This document shows positions 1-7,613 of a stretch of 64,000 nt of DNA, one piece after another (the first letter of the stretch is position 1; the number at the start of each line of letters is the position of its first letter). Below the pieces are notes generated by a model. That model searched no databases, was not told where the DNA came from, and was given only the letters and a program-made list of their open reading frames with translations. Position numbers and translations under genes: made by a program. The stretch is taken from positions 3,188,501 to 3,252,500 of the forward strand of contig NZ_CP047045.1 of assembly GCF_009792355.1 (NCBI RefSeq). Reading direction: 5' to 3'. The DNA is from Terricaulis silvestris (GTDB lineage Bacteria; Pseudomonadota; Alphaproteobacteria; Caulobacterales; Aquidulcibacteraceae).

Positions 1-217
1 CGATGCCGTACTGCGGATTGTCGAACAGCGGCGTCCACGTGGTCGAGGTCAGGAACTCGATCGCCGAAACCTGAGCGAAAAATTTCGTCGATTCCGACAC
101 CACGACATAGACGATGCCCAGCACGATCGCGATGGCCACCGCGGCGGCGGCGAAGAGCAGGCCTTCCATGATGCGCTCAGACACGCGCACCTTCTTCTTT
201 GTGAAATCCCGTTCCAC
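1..217 (-). CDS. pstC: Phosphate ABC transporter permease PstC, N-terminal part (cut by window edge)
   Basis: Only about the first 72 codons are inside the window, and the gene runs off the left edge. The start is taken as GTG at 217, preceded by a GGGG-containing purine stretch; no other in-frame start lies upstream. The product begins with a basic cytoplasmic segment (MERDFTKKKVRVSERIMEG) followed by one hydrophobic helix rich in Ala, Val and Ile. That fits the N-terminus of an inner-membrane permease. It lies directly downstream of pstS on the same strand, the usual pst order, so it should be the first permease subunit of the high-affinity phosphate importer. The identification rests mainly on context plus this short segment. 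Confidence 0.75.
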   Translation of the reverse strand, partial: MERDFTKKKVRVSERIMEGLLFAAAAVAIAIVLGIVYVVVSESTKFFAQVSAIEFLTSTTWTPLFDNPQYGI

Positions 218-272
218 GCCCTGCCCCTTCGACTCACGCGTTTTGCGCGGTTTCGAACCGTATAGCGGAGTT

Positions 273-300
273 GGGGCGGGGGGTTAACGCCCCCCGCCCC
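273..300 (-). other. Intercistronic hairpin between pstS and pstC
   Basis: An 11-bp perfect GC stem (273-283 with 290-300) has a six-base loop (TTAACG). No T-run follows on the minus strand, so it is not a standard terminator. It lies just after the pstS stop and before pstC. A 3'-end stabiliser or partial attenuator is plausible, since binding proteins are usually needed in excess over permeases; that role is inferred. Confidence 0.6.
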
Positions 301-318
301 ATCCGTTTTGCAGTGCTG

Positions 319-1338
319 TTAGTCGTTGACTGGCGTCTGAACCAGACGGCGAGCCACAACGTCCTCGATGCTGGCGCCGATCGCCGCGCGGCCACCGAAG
401 GCGGTGCCGATGCGGCGCTGCTGCGCGCGCTGCAGGTAGGCGGTGTAGGCGGCGGCCGGCAGGGCCACATAGCCAACGCGCTCGGAAACCGTGGCGGCGT
501 TGTTGATGTAGTACTGCACGAACTGCTGCACTTGCGGACGGCGCAGAGCGGCGGCGTTCACGTAGATGAAGATCGGCCGCGACAGCGGCGCGTATGAGCC
601 GTTGCGAACCGTGGCTTGGCTCGGCGTGACCGGGCCGTTGCCGTTGTCGATGGCGACAGCGTGCAGACGGCTTTGGTTCTCTTCGTAGTAAGCGAGGCCG
701 AAGTAGGCCATGCCGCCCGGGTTGTTGGCGACGCCTTGGACCAGCACGTTATCGTCTTCCGACGGCGTGTAGTCGGTGCGCGACGAACGCGCCGTGCCAT
801 TCACGGCTTCCGTGAAGTACTCGAACGTGCCTGAAGCCGAGCCCGGACCGTAGAGTTGCATGGCCAGATTCGGGCCGCCGACAGCGCTGAAGTTATTCAC
901 ACGCGAACCGGTCGACCAGATTTCGCGGAGCTGAGCGACCGTGAGCGAGCGAAGCGGGTTGGACGGGTTCACAACGACGGTGACGCCATCGAACGCAACC
1001 GGGATTTCCACGTATTGGATGCCGGCGGCTGCGCAGGTCGCCATTTCGCTCGAACGGATCGGGCGTGAAGAGTCGGCGATGTGAATTTCGCCGCGGCAGA
1101 ACTTGCGCAGACCAGCCGACGAACCCGACTCGCCAACCGCGACTCGGATGCGGCCTTGGGTTTGTTGCTGAAAGCCTTCGGCAACCGCTTCCGAGATCGG
1201 AAACACCGTCGATGAGCCGTCGATTTGGATGGTGAAAGGCGCGCCGGCCTGTTGGGCCTGCGCCGGTGCGGCGACGAGCGCGACCATCGCGGCGGATGCC
1301 GCGATCTTGCTCAGCGCCTTGAAGAATTGCGTTTGCAT
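319..1338 (-). CDS. pstS: Periplasmic phosphate-binding protein PstS
   Basis: This 339-residue protein binds phosphate in the periplasm and delivers it to the Pst ABC importer. Residues 1-29 form a signal peptide (basic start, hydrophobic core, cleavage near AQAQ). The mature protein opens with a phosphate-loop motif, GSSTVFPISEAVAEGF, and later has GESGSSAGLRKFCRGE, in which Ser, Arg and Gly/Ser residues would contact phosphate as in the PstS family. The start at 1338 was chosen over a much longer open frame because GGAG lies just upstream and the signal peptide begins there. It sits between an O/P-type porin and pstC on the same strand, so phosphate-starvation control through the Pho box upstream of the porin is expected. 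Confidence 0.93.
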   Translation of the reverse strand: MQTQFFKALSKIAASAAMVALVAAPAQAQQAGAPFTIQIDGSSTVFPISEAVAEGFQQQTQGRIRVAVGESGSSAGLRKFCRGEIHIADSSRPIRSSEMATCAAAGIQYVEIPVAFDGVTVVVNPSNPLRSLTVAQLREIWSTGSRVNNFSAVGGPNLAMQLYGPGSASGTFEYFTEAVNGTARSSRTDYTPSEDDNVLVQGVANNPGGMAYFGLAYYEENQSRLHAVAIDNGNGPVTPSQATVRNGSYAPLSRPIFIYVNAAALRRPQVQQFVQYYINNAATVSERVGYVALPAAAYTAYLQRAQQRRIGTAFGGRAAIGASIEDVVARRLVQTPVND

Positions 1339-1376
1339 GTGAAGTGCTCCGATTGAACCTGGTCCCTCAGGTGGGT

Positions 1377-1406
1377 GGAGGCGCGGCTCTTGGGGACCGC
1401 GCCTCC
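1377..1406 (-). other. Intercistronic hairpin between porin and pstS
   Basis: A perfect 10-bp stem (1377-1386 with 1397-1406) has a ten-base loop in the 85-base gap between the porin stop and the pstS start. There is no T-run on the minus strand. It is the second hairpin in this operon, which suggests that relative expression of porin, binding protein and permease is set by partial termination or mRNA processing. The function is inferred. Confidence 0.6.
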
Positions 1407-1423
1407 GTTGCTTCGGGGGTGTG

Positions 1424-2743
1424 TTAGAAATCGAACTGCGTGCGCAGGCTGATGACGTCAGCTTCGGCGTCGGGGGCCGAAATGCCCGGCGCAACCGGGA
1501 ACGTGTTCACAACCCGATCCATCTCCGTGCTGGCGTAGTTCAGCATGAAGCGCACGTGATCGATCGGCACCCAGTTCACGCCGAAGGCGTAAGCCGTTTG
1601 CTCGCCGCGGGCAGTGCCGGCGTCGATGTCGCTCAGGTCGATGAAATCGTAGCGTGCGATCAGGCCCCAATGACCCCAGCCGCCTTCCGTGACCGGATTA
1701 TGCGGAACGACCGGGCCGAACGAACCTTGGTTGCCGCGATAAGAACGCGCTTCGCCCGTGAGCGACCAGGTCAGATCGACATAGTAGCCGTCGGACTCGA
1801 CTTGCACGCCGGCGGGGGTTTCGCCTTCAAGTGTGATGTATTCGCCCGTGAAGCCGAACGCATTCCATTGGCCGGCGACTTCAAAGCCGTAGCTCAAGTC
1901 GTCTTGCGTGGCGCTGCCCGAAGAGCTTTCAACCCAGCGCGAGCCGCGGCCATTGAGCGGGCGCGGACGATAGCGAAACAGCGCGTCGTCACCGTTGTAG
2001 CGTTGGCGCGCGGAAACCCCGAGGTGGAGCAGAGTGACGCCGTCCGGCGACGTTTCGAAGATCGGCGCCCAGGTGAAGCGGCCGCTTATCGAGGTCTGCT
2101 CACTGTTGGCGAAGTTGCTGTCGGAGTTGTTGAGCGAGTCGCCATAGACGCCGATCGCAGCCATCCAGTTTGCGCCCGTGACCAGGCCAGCAACGCCCGC
2201 CGCGCGACCGTAGCCGTACGCGTTGATAATGCTGGAGCGCTCAAGGAACGGAATATCGAGGGACGACGTGCGATCTTCCAGCGGCGCGGTGACGTTGTTT
2301 TCGCCGATCACGACCGAGAAGAAATCGCCCGCGTATTCGAGATAGGCGTCGTCAACCGCGACAGCGGCGTCGCCGGTGGTGGCGTCGTCACCGCTCGCGC
2401 CCGGGTTCAGAACAAAATCGACCTTGTAACGCCAGTTGTCGCTGAAGCGGCCCTGGACGCCGAGAAACGCGCGACGCACATATGAGCGTGAGCCGTCCTC
2501 AGCGTCTACGCTTGGCGAAACAAGCGGAGAATCGACGCCGGCGTCCCACTCGTTCGAGTATACGTCGTACTGCAAACGGCCGCGCACCTTGAACCGCTGC
2601 TCGCCATCGCGAATTTCCGGCGCGCCGTTCATCGGCTGGATCGTCGGCGGCGGTGGCGTTTGCGCGTGCGCGGCACTGTTTACACCGGTGACGCCGCCCA
2701 CCGCGAGGGCCGCGAGCGCGACCTTCGAAAGTACATTCTTCAT
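1424..2743 (-). CDS. Outer-membrane porin of the OprO/OprP (phosphate-selective) type
   Basis: This 439-residue beta-barrel protein has a signal peptide (MKNVLSKVALAALAVGGV...AHAQ). The mature sequence has alternating amphipathic strands rich in Tyr, Asp and Gly and ends in Phe (RTQFDF), the usual C-terminal signal for the BAM complex. Strand motifs such as RRAFLGVQGRFSDNWRYKVDF are typical of the porin O/P family, which carries phosphate or polyphosphate anions across the outer membrane. The start at 2743 follows a GGGGGTC purine tract and gives a proper signal peptide; an upstream in-frame start 10 codons earlier would spoil it. It leads an operon with pstS and pstC and has a Pho box upstream, which supports phosphate as its substrate. 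Confidence 0.88.
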   Translation of the reverse strand: MKNVLSKVALAALAVGGVTGVNSAAHAQTPPPPTIQPMNGAPEIRDGEQRFKVRGRLQYDVYSNEWDAGVDSPLVSPSVDAEDGSRSYVRRAFLGVQGRFSDNWRYKVDFVLNPGASGDDATTGDAAVAVDDAYLEYAGDFFSVVIGENNVTAPLEDRTSSLDIPFLERSSIINAYGYGRAAGVAGLVTGANWMAAIGVYGDSLNNSDSNFANSEQTSISGRFTWAPIFETSPDGVTLLHLGVSARQRYNGDDALFRYRPRPLNGRGSRWVESSSGSATQDDLSYGFEVAGQWNAFGFTGEYITLEGETPAGVQVESDGYYVDLTWSLTGEARSYRGNQGSFGPVVPHNPVTEGGWGHWGLIARYDFIDLSDIDAGTARGEQTAYAFGVNWVPIDHVRFMLNYASTEMDRVVNTFPVAPGISAPDAEADVISLRTQFDF

Positions 2744-2864
2744 AGAGACCCCCTGGTCAAAACCGAGCCCCAACGTGACGGTTGAGAATCTCTCACCGCT
2801 CCTCGGGCGAGGCGGGGGTTAGAACCGCGCGATGACGGCTGCGCGAACGTTCCGCTAAGCAGCG

Positions 2865-2893
2865 GTGACAGTTCGGTCTCAGTTTTGTGACGT
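2865..2893 (-). promoter_or_regulatory. Pho box (three 7-bp units at 11-bp spacing) upstream of the porin-pst operon
   Basis: Read on the minus strand, three 7-bp units repeat at exactly 11-bp intervals: ACGTCAC (2893-2887), CTGAGAC (2882-2876) and CTGTCAC (2871-2865). They are separated by AAAA and CGAA. The PhoB consensus is two CTGTCAT-like heptamers separated by four AT-rich bases, so the last two units match in both sequence and spacing. The box points toward the porin gene, 122 bases before its start. The rest of the 498-base gap, out to the decarboxylase start at 3242, holds no convincing gene; it contains this box and the leader RNA described next. Confidence 0.8.
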
Positions 2894-3087
2894 GGCCGGA
2901 ACACCTCATTTGCGCTTTTGCATGGGCGCGACGGGGGCGCGGTGTGGGTTCAGCGCATCATTCTGACCGCGCAAGGGAAATTAACCATCAATGGCTCTTT
3001 ACATTGGGGAACGACGCACATACTTCGCACCGTTACCGGCGGACCTGGAAACAGCGTCCACTAACGCCCCCTCGGCCCAGGCCACCT

Positions 3088-3221
3088 GGTCGATCGCAAG
3101 CAACGGGAAGCAGGAAGCTTCTTGGCGATCGTCCGGCGCAAGCTCCCAAGGGCGGACCTGACATTAAAGCATGTCCGACTAACGCCGGCCTGGGAATGAA
3201 CTGAACCGCCCGAAAGCGGTT
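3088..3221 (+). ncRNA. Structured 5' leader of the ornithine decarboxylase gene, candidate speF-type RNA motif
   Basis: Several complementary segments precede the decarboxylase start. Stem 1 pairs 3088-3097 with 3125-3134 (one mismatch) around an inner hairpin, 3107-3111 with 3117-3121. GTCCG at 3131-3135 can instead pair with CGGAC at 3153-3157, which overlaps stem 1. CGGAC can also pair with a second GTCCG at 3173-3177. GACAT/ATGTC (3160-3164, 3171-3175) and AACCGC/GCGGTT (3204-3209, 3216-3221) form further hairpins, the last just before the ribosome-binding site. Alphaproteobacterial ornithine decarboxylase genes are known to carry the conserved speF RNA motif upstream. Assignment to that motif is from position and structure only, not from a covariance search. 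Confidence 0.6.
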
Positions 3222-3241
3222 ACAAGTTTGGGAGCTGCCGG

Positions 3242-4453
3242 ATGGACTCTGTCCTCTCGCCTCTTGATCTGACGGCGCGCGAAGCGCCCGACGGTCCCGT
3301 GGCTATTGCCCGCCCGCACCGCGTCCGCGCGGCTGCGACCTGGTTTCGCGAGAACTTTCCGGGCGAGGTGTTTTACGCCGTTAAGGCGAACCCGTCTGAA
3401 TGGGTGCTCGACGCGCTCTGGGAAGCCGGCATTCGCGGCTTTGACGTTGCTTCCGATGTTGAAGCAGCGCTGATCGCTAACAAGTTCAAGGACGCGCAGA
3501 TCGCGTTCATGCACCCGGTGAAGAGCCGCCGCGCCATCGGCCGCGCCTTCCACGATTACGGCGTGAAGACCTTCGCGCTCGATAGCGAAGACGAGCTCGA
3601 CAAAATCCTGGCCGAAACCGGCTTCGCAAAAGATCTGACGCTGGTCGTCCGCTTCGCCGTGCCCGGCGACGGCGCGGCGTACCCGCTTACCCGCAAGTTC
3701 GGCGTCAGCCCGGAAGAAGCGCCGGCGCTGCTGCGCAAGACACGCCAAGCGTCGGAAGAGATGCTCGGCGTCTCGTTCCACGTCGGCAGCCAGTGCATGA
3801 AGCCGGACGCCTACCGCACCGCGATGGACGGCGTGAACCGCGCCATCGTGAACGCGGGCGTTGTAGTCGACATCGTCGACGTCGGCGGCGGCTTTCCGGC
3901 GATCTATCCGGGCATGAGCCCGCGGCCAATGATCGAATATGTAAACGCGATCAAGAACGGCTTCGAAGAAATGTTCGTCGCCCAGAACGCCAAGCTCTGG
4001 GCCGAGCCCGGCCGCGCGCTCGTGGCGGAAGCTGGCTCGACGGTCACGCGCGTCGAACTCCGCAAGGGCGACGCGCTTTACCTGAACGACGGCGCCTTCG
4101 GCACGCTGTTCGACGCCACGCACCTGAACTGGGCTTTCCCGGCGAAGCTGCTGCGTCAAACGCCAAGCCGCGCCAAGCTCGCGCCGTTCCGTCTCTACGG
4201 TCCGACCTGTGACAGCATGGATGCCGCCGCTGGCCCGTTCATGCTGCCGACCGACATCCAGGAAGGCGATTTGATCGAGATCGGCTCGCTCGGCGCCTAC
4301 GGCACCGCCATGGGCACGCGCTTCAACGGCTTCGGCGAGACGGTGACGATGGAGTCAAACGACTCGCCGTGGCCCAGCATGTACGGCGAAGCGTCCTCGG
4401 TGGTCGCTCTGCCCAAGCGCAAGCGCGCGCCGCGCAAGCCGAAGCAGGCTTAA
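3242..4453 (+). CDS. Ornithine (or lysine/ornithine) decarboxylase, fold-type III PLP enzyme
   Basis: This 403-residue cytoplasmic enzyme should decarboxylate ornithine to putrescine, the first step of polyamine synthesis. It has the eukaryotic-like alanine-racemase fold. FYAVKANP carries the PLP-binding lysine (K48), HVGSQC lies in the barrel, and GPTCDSMD near residue 320 holds the active-site Cys (C323) contributed across the dimer. VGGGFP fits the phosphate-binding glycine loop. The basic C-terminal tail (KRKRAPRKPK) is an extra. The start has GGGAG eight bases upstream. The structured leader immediately before it suggests control at the RNA level. Lysine activity cannot be excluded from sequence, since the family includes dual-specificity enzymes. 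Confidence 0.9.
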   Translation: MDSVLSPLDLTAREAPDGPVAIARPHRVRAAATWFRENFPGEVFYAVKANPSEWVLDALWEAGIRGFDVASDVEAALIANKFKDAQIAFMHPVKSRRAIGRAFHDYGVKTFALDSEDELDKILAETGFAKDLTLVVRFAVPGDGAAYPLTRKFGVSPEEAPALLRKTRQASEEMLGVSFHVGSQCMKPDAYRTAMDGVNRAIVNAGVVVDIVDVGGGFPAIYPGMSPRPMIEYVNAIKNGFEEMFVAQNAKLWAEPGRALVAEAGSTVTRVELRKGDALYLNDGAFGTLFDATHLNWAFPAKLLRQTPSRAKLAPFRLYGPTCDSMDAAAGPFMLPTDIQEGDLIEIGSLGAYGTAMGTRFNGFGETVTMESNDSPWPSMYGEASSVVALPKRKRAPRKPKQA

Positions 4454-4465
4454 GCAGAGCGTCTC

Positions 4466-4497
4466 AGAGGCCCGCGCAAGCGGGCCTCTTTCGTTTC
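4466..4497 (+). terminator. Rho-independent terminator after the decarboxylase gene
   Basis: A nine-base-pair GC stem, GAGGCCCGC (4467-4475) with GCGGGCCTC (4480-4488), has a GCAA tetraloop and is followed by TTTCGTTT. It lies 13 bases after the decarboxylase stop and separates it from the convergent minus-strand gene ending at 4496. Confidence 0.9.
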
Positions 4498-5323
4498 AGC
4501 CGCCCGTGATCCGCGGCAGCCACATCACGATCACCGCGCCCGCGACGCCCACCGCCGTCGCACCCGCCGCGAACGTCACCACGCCCGCCGTCGCAAGCTT
4601 CGCTGCCGCGCCACCGCGCTTGGCCCAGAAGTAAAGCTCCAGCACCGCCAGCGGGATCAGGTAGCTGCCGAAGCCAACGAACAAGTCCGTCGGCCCATTC
4701 ATCTCATCCGTCGTCCCCGGCGGCCGGCCTTGCGCCGCCAAGATCAAAAAGCCGTACATTACGCGCATGAACCAGACGGCGCTCACCGCAAGAAACAACC
4801 GCATCGCCCAGCGCTGGTGAACATCGAATCGCCGCGCCATCGCCGCGCGCCACGCCATCGCTGCGAACACCATGATCAGCACCCCGTCGATTGAAATGCC
4901 GACCGCGCTCACTACGCCGCCAAGCTGATCGCGCGCCCATGTCATGTAGATGCCGGCCGCCGCGGCCACGAATGCGATCAGAATGTAGAAGCGACCATTC
5001 CAGCGGTGAAACGCGCGCGCATTATTGCGCACGAACGGCATCAGCTGCAGCGTGCCGGCGACCGTGATCCAGAACGCGACGGCAATGTGCGCCACCATCG
5101 CGACATTGCCCCAGAGATCGCCGGCGATGAGGCCGTTGACCATAATGTCGTTCCAGCTCGCCCAATTTCCGGCAAACGCGCTCGCGCCGTACTGGACGGC
5201 GATGTAGTACGCAAACACCCACTGCCCAATCGCGGCGGGGATAAACCACAGCACGCCAGACGCGCGCAGAATCGCATCCGCCGACACATTTGGCGCCGGG
5301 CGCACCGCAACAGCTTCGCTCAT
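4496..5323 (-). CDS. DUF2306-type multispanning membrane protein
   Basis: This 275-residue integral membrane protein has about seven hydrophobic helices (for example IPAAIGQWVFAYYIAVQYG and FYILIAFVAAAAGIYMTW). The segment FVRNNARAFHRWNGRFYI, with its His-Arg-Trp-x-Gly core, is the hallmark of the DUF2306 family, whose members are polytopic proteins of unknown function with conserved histidines that could bind haem or metal. It is transcribed divergently from the AraC-type regulator at 5447. The two share a 123-base gap containing a long palindrome, so the regulator may control this gene. The biochemical function is unknown. Confidence 0.75.
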   Translation of the reverse strand: MSEAVAVRPAPNVSADAILRASGVLWFIPAAIGQWVFAYYIAVQYGASAFAGNWASWNDIMVNGLIAGDLWGNVAMVAHIAVAFWITVAGTLQLMPFVRNNARAFHRWNGRFYILIAFVAAAAGIYMTWARDQLGGVVSAVGISIDGVLIMVFAAMAWRAAMARRFDVHQRWAMRLFLAVSAVWFMRVMYGFLILAAQGRPPGTTDEMNGPTDLFVGFGSYLIPLAVLELYFWAKRGGAAAKLATAGVVTFAAGATAVGVAGAVIVMWLPRITGG

Positions 5324-5360
5324 TCGGTTCTCCGTCGCGCCGCAGCAGAAAAGCGGCGAC

Positions 5361-5396
5361 TATCGAATGGCGATACGATATCGTTGGCATTCGATA
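5361..5396. promoter_or_regulatory. Long imperfect palindrome in the divergent DUF2306/AraC promoter region
   Basis: The outer arms TATCGAATG (5361-5369) and CATTCGATA (5388-5396) are perfect inverted repeats. Between them lies a smaller palindrome, ACGATATCGT (5375-5384), slightly off centre. The site sits in the 123-base divergent gap and is a good candidate operator for the AraC-family regulator encoded at 5447. The sequence symmetry is directly seen; the assignment is inferred. Confidence 0.6.
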
Positions 5397-5446
5397 TGAC
5401 GCCATGACGCCACGCATCAAAAGCATGATCGCACGTAGCACCGCCA

Positions 5447-6454
5447 ATGCGTGAAGAGACCGTCTCCTCAGGCTTCGTTCTCGGTCTGCTCGGCTACGCC
5501 GTGTCACGCGGCGCCGATCGCGATGCGCTGCTTGCAAGCGCCGGCGTCGACGCATCCGCACTGCAAGATCGCGACACGCGCCTGCCCTACACGCAATACG
5601 TTGCACTGATGCACGCGGCCAAAGACGCCACCGGCGATCCCGCGCTCGCGCTGCACTTCGGCGAAGCGGTCGACGTCTCGGACATCTCCATTGTCGGATT
5701 GATCGGCAAAGCCTCGGAAACGATGCTCGACGCGTTCGAACAGCTCAACCGCTACGTCCGCCTCATCGTCGATGTCGCGCTGGACGGCGAAAACCGCTTC
5801 GCGATGATCCGGGACGCCTCCGGTCTTTGGTTCACCGATATGCGCGCCGCTCCGAACACCTTTCCCGAGCTCACCGAAAGCGCGTTCGCCCACATCATCT
5901 CCGGCCCCCGCCGGTCCGGCTTCCCGGAATGGATCAAGGAAGTGCGCGTGACACATCCGCGCCCTGCCTACGGCGACGAGTACGCGCGCGTCTTCGGGAC
6001 ACCAGTCGTGTTCTTCAGCGATCGCAACGCCATGCGGATGGAAGAAAGCATCGTAACCATCAAGGTCGGCATCCTGCCGCGCTACGTGTTCGGCGTGCTA
6101 ACGGAGCACGCCGACGCGCTGCTGCGCGACCCGGAAAACGCAGGCACCTCACGCGGCCGGGTCGAAAGCCTGCTCATGCCGGTGCTGCACAAGGGCGAAG
6201 CGAACATGGACGCCATTGCCGAGAAACTCGGAATCAGCCGGCAGACGCTCTATAGATCGCTCAAAGAAGAGAACGTTACCTTCGAACAGGTTCTGGACGA
6301 TCTCCGCCACAAGCTCGCGCTCGAATATCTGCGCGCGCAGAAGACCACCGTGAACGAAACCGCCTATCTCGTTGGCTTCTCCGACCCCGCCGCCTTCTCC
6401 CGCGCCTTCAAACGCTGGACCGGCAAAAGCCCAAGCGAAATGCGCGGCAGTTAA
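5447..6454 (+). CDS. AraC-family transcriptional regulator with arabinose-binding-like N-terminal domain
   Basis: A 335-residue activator or repressor. Residues ~10-205 match the layout of the family that pairs an arabinose-binding-like sensor domain with a C-terminal double helix-turn-helix (as in OruR/VirF-type regulators). The DNA-binding part is clear: MDAIAEKLGISRQTLYRSL is the first helix-turn-helix, and the second, ending VGFSDPAAFSRAFKRWTG, carries the usual AraC signature. It is divergent from the DUF2306 protein and 36 bases ahead of a cyclase-family hydrolase. Either may be a target; the palindrome in the divergent gap points to the former. The ligand is unknown. Confidence 0.88.
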   Translation: MREETVSSGFVLGLLGYAVSRGADRDALLASAGVDASALQDRDTRLPYTQYVALMHAAKDATGDPALALHFGEAVDVSDISIVGLIGKASETMLDAFEQLNRYVRLIVDVALDGENRFAMIRDASGLWFTDMRAAPNTFPELTESAFAHIISGPRRSGFPEWIKEVRVTHPRPAYGDEYARVFGTPVVFFSDRNAMRMEESIVTIKVGILPRYVFGVLTEHADALLRDPENAGTSRGRVESLLMPVLHKGEANMDAIAEKLGISRQTLYRSLKEENVTFEQVLDDLRHKLALEYLRAQKTTVNETAYLVGFSDPAAFSRAFKRWTGKSPSEMRGS

Positions 6455-6490
6455 TTTGGCATCGTCTGCGCGCGAGCCTAAGCTCGTCGC

Positions 6491-7150
6491 ATGTCACACT
6501 TTGTCGATCTCAGCCACCACATCGAACACGGCATGGAGACGTTCAAAGGTCTGCCGGGGCCGGTGATCTGCGATTACTGGACACGCGAAGCGTCAGAGGC
6601 AAACTACGAGGACGGCTCCAGCTTTTCCATCGGTCGCATCGACATGGTCGCCAACACCGGCACCTACGTCGATGCGCCCTTCCACCGCTACGCCGACGGC
6701 CGCGACCTCGCGCATCTGCCGCTCGCTTCGATCGCCGAACTCGATGGCCTCATGGTGCGCAACCCGCACGAGAACGGCCTCGCTACAACACCCGAGCATT
6801 TCGCCGGCCTCGATGTGCGCGGCAAGGCCGTGCTGATCGCCACCGGCTGGGACGCGCACTGGCGCACGCCTCCCTATTTCAGCGACCACTCATTCCTCAC
6901 CGAAGAGGCAGCGCGCTATCTCGCCGACAACGGCGCGGCCTTCGTCGGCATCGACTCCCACAATATCGACGACACCCGCACCAAGCGCCGTCCCGTCCAC
7001 ACCATCCTACTGGCCGCCGACATTCCCATCGGCGAACACCTGACGCGCCTCAACGATCTACCGCCGCAAGGCTTCACCTTCCACGCCGCGCCGCCGCCGG
7101 TCGTCGGCATGGGCACGTTTCCCGTGCGCGCGTACGCTGTGCTCCGCTGA
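6491..7150 (+). CDS. Cyclase-family metal-dependent hydrolase (kynurenine-formamidase-like fold)
   Basis: A 219-residue cytoplasmic protein of the cyclase family (PF04199 type), which includes arylformamidases and other metal-dependent hydrolases. DLSHHIEHGM at the start and the central NTGTYVDAPFHRYADG match the family's metal-site region. The classic HxGTHxDxPxH motif is altered: the first and second histidines are Asn and Tyr, while Asp, Pro and the last His remain. This variant is a distinct branch and may bind a different metal set, so kynurenine formamidase activity should not be assumed. No other tryptophan-catabolic gene lies nearby. Confidence 0.75.
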   Translation: MSHFVDLSHHIEHGMETFKGLPGPVICDYWTREASEANYEDGSSFSIGRIDMVANTGTYVDAPFHRYADGRDLAHLPLASIAELDGLMVRNPHENGLATTPEHFAGLDVRGKAVLIATGWDAHWRTPPYFSDHSFLTEEAARYLADNGAAFVGIDSHNIDDTRTKRRPVHTILLAADIPIGEHLTRLNDLPPQGFTFHAAPPPVVGMGTFPVRAYAVLR

Positions 7151-7223
7151 CGCACGCGGCGGCTAGACGCATCCGTTACGGCAGAGGCTGGCGCGCTCGC
7201 GCAAACTGGCAGAGCGTTAGCGT

Positions 7224-7610
7224 ATGAACCTGTTGCTCATCGTCTCCGCGATCGCAGGCTTCGGCTGCGCGATTGGCCATTCATATCTGAGCGAGCGCTA
7301 TATCCTGCGCCCGCTCTACGCCGCGACGAACGGCAGCCGTATTCTGGAAAACCCCGTCAACCGCCGCCTCATGTACGCGATGTGGCATCTGCCATCGATC
7401 GCGTGGTCGTTGGTCGCCGCAGCGACTCTCTGGATGTTCTTCGCGCCGCAATGGTTCGACGCCACGGCGAGCACGCTGCTACTCTATTTCGGCATCGGCA
7501 TCTACATGCCCGCCGCGCTCTGGAACGCGATTGCATTTCGCGGCCCACACGTCGGCAACATTCTGCTGACGATTGCCTCGTTGGCGCTCTGGTTCGGCGT
7601 GAACGTGTAG
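7224..7610 (+). CDS. Small polytopic membrane protein, function unknown
   Basis: A 128-residue protein with four predicted membrane helices (residues ~1-20, ~53-73, ~80-100, ~107-125). A short soluble loop contains SERYILRPLYAATNGSRIL. No catalytic motif was recognised. It is followed four bases later by the stop of a convergent SDR gene. It stands alone on the plus strand, 73 bases after the cyclase-family gene, and could be co-transcribed with it. Coding potential is supported by the hydrophobic periodicity and a sensible start. Confidence 0.6.
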   Translation: MNLLLIVSAIAGFGCAIGHSYLSERYILRPLYAATNGSRILENPVNRRLMYAMWHLPSIAWSLVAAATLWMFFAPQWFDATASTLLLYFGIGIYMPAALWNAIAFRGPHVGNILLTIASLALWFGVNV

Positions 7611-7613
7611 CAC

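Noticed and set aside
319-1494. Longer PstS frame to 1494
   Set aside because: No ribosome site at that start, and the signal peptide begins at the 1338 ATG behind GGAG.
1421-2485. Long plus-strand frame opposite the porin
   Set aside because: Antisense shadow of a gene with clear porin features; the product is Arg/Ala-rich with no domain.
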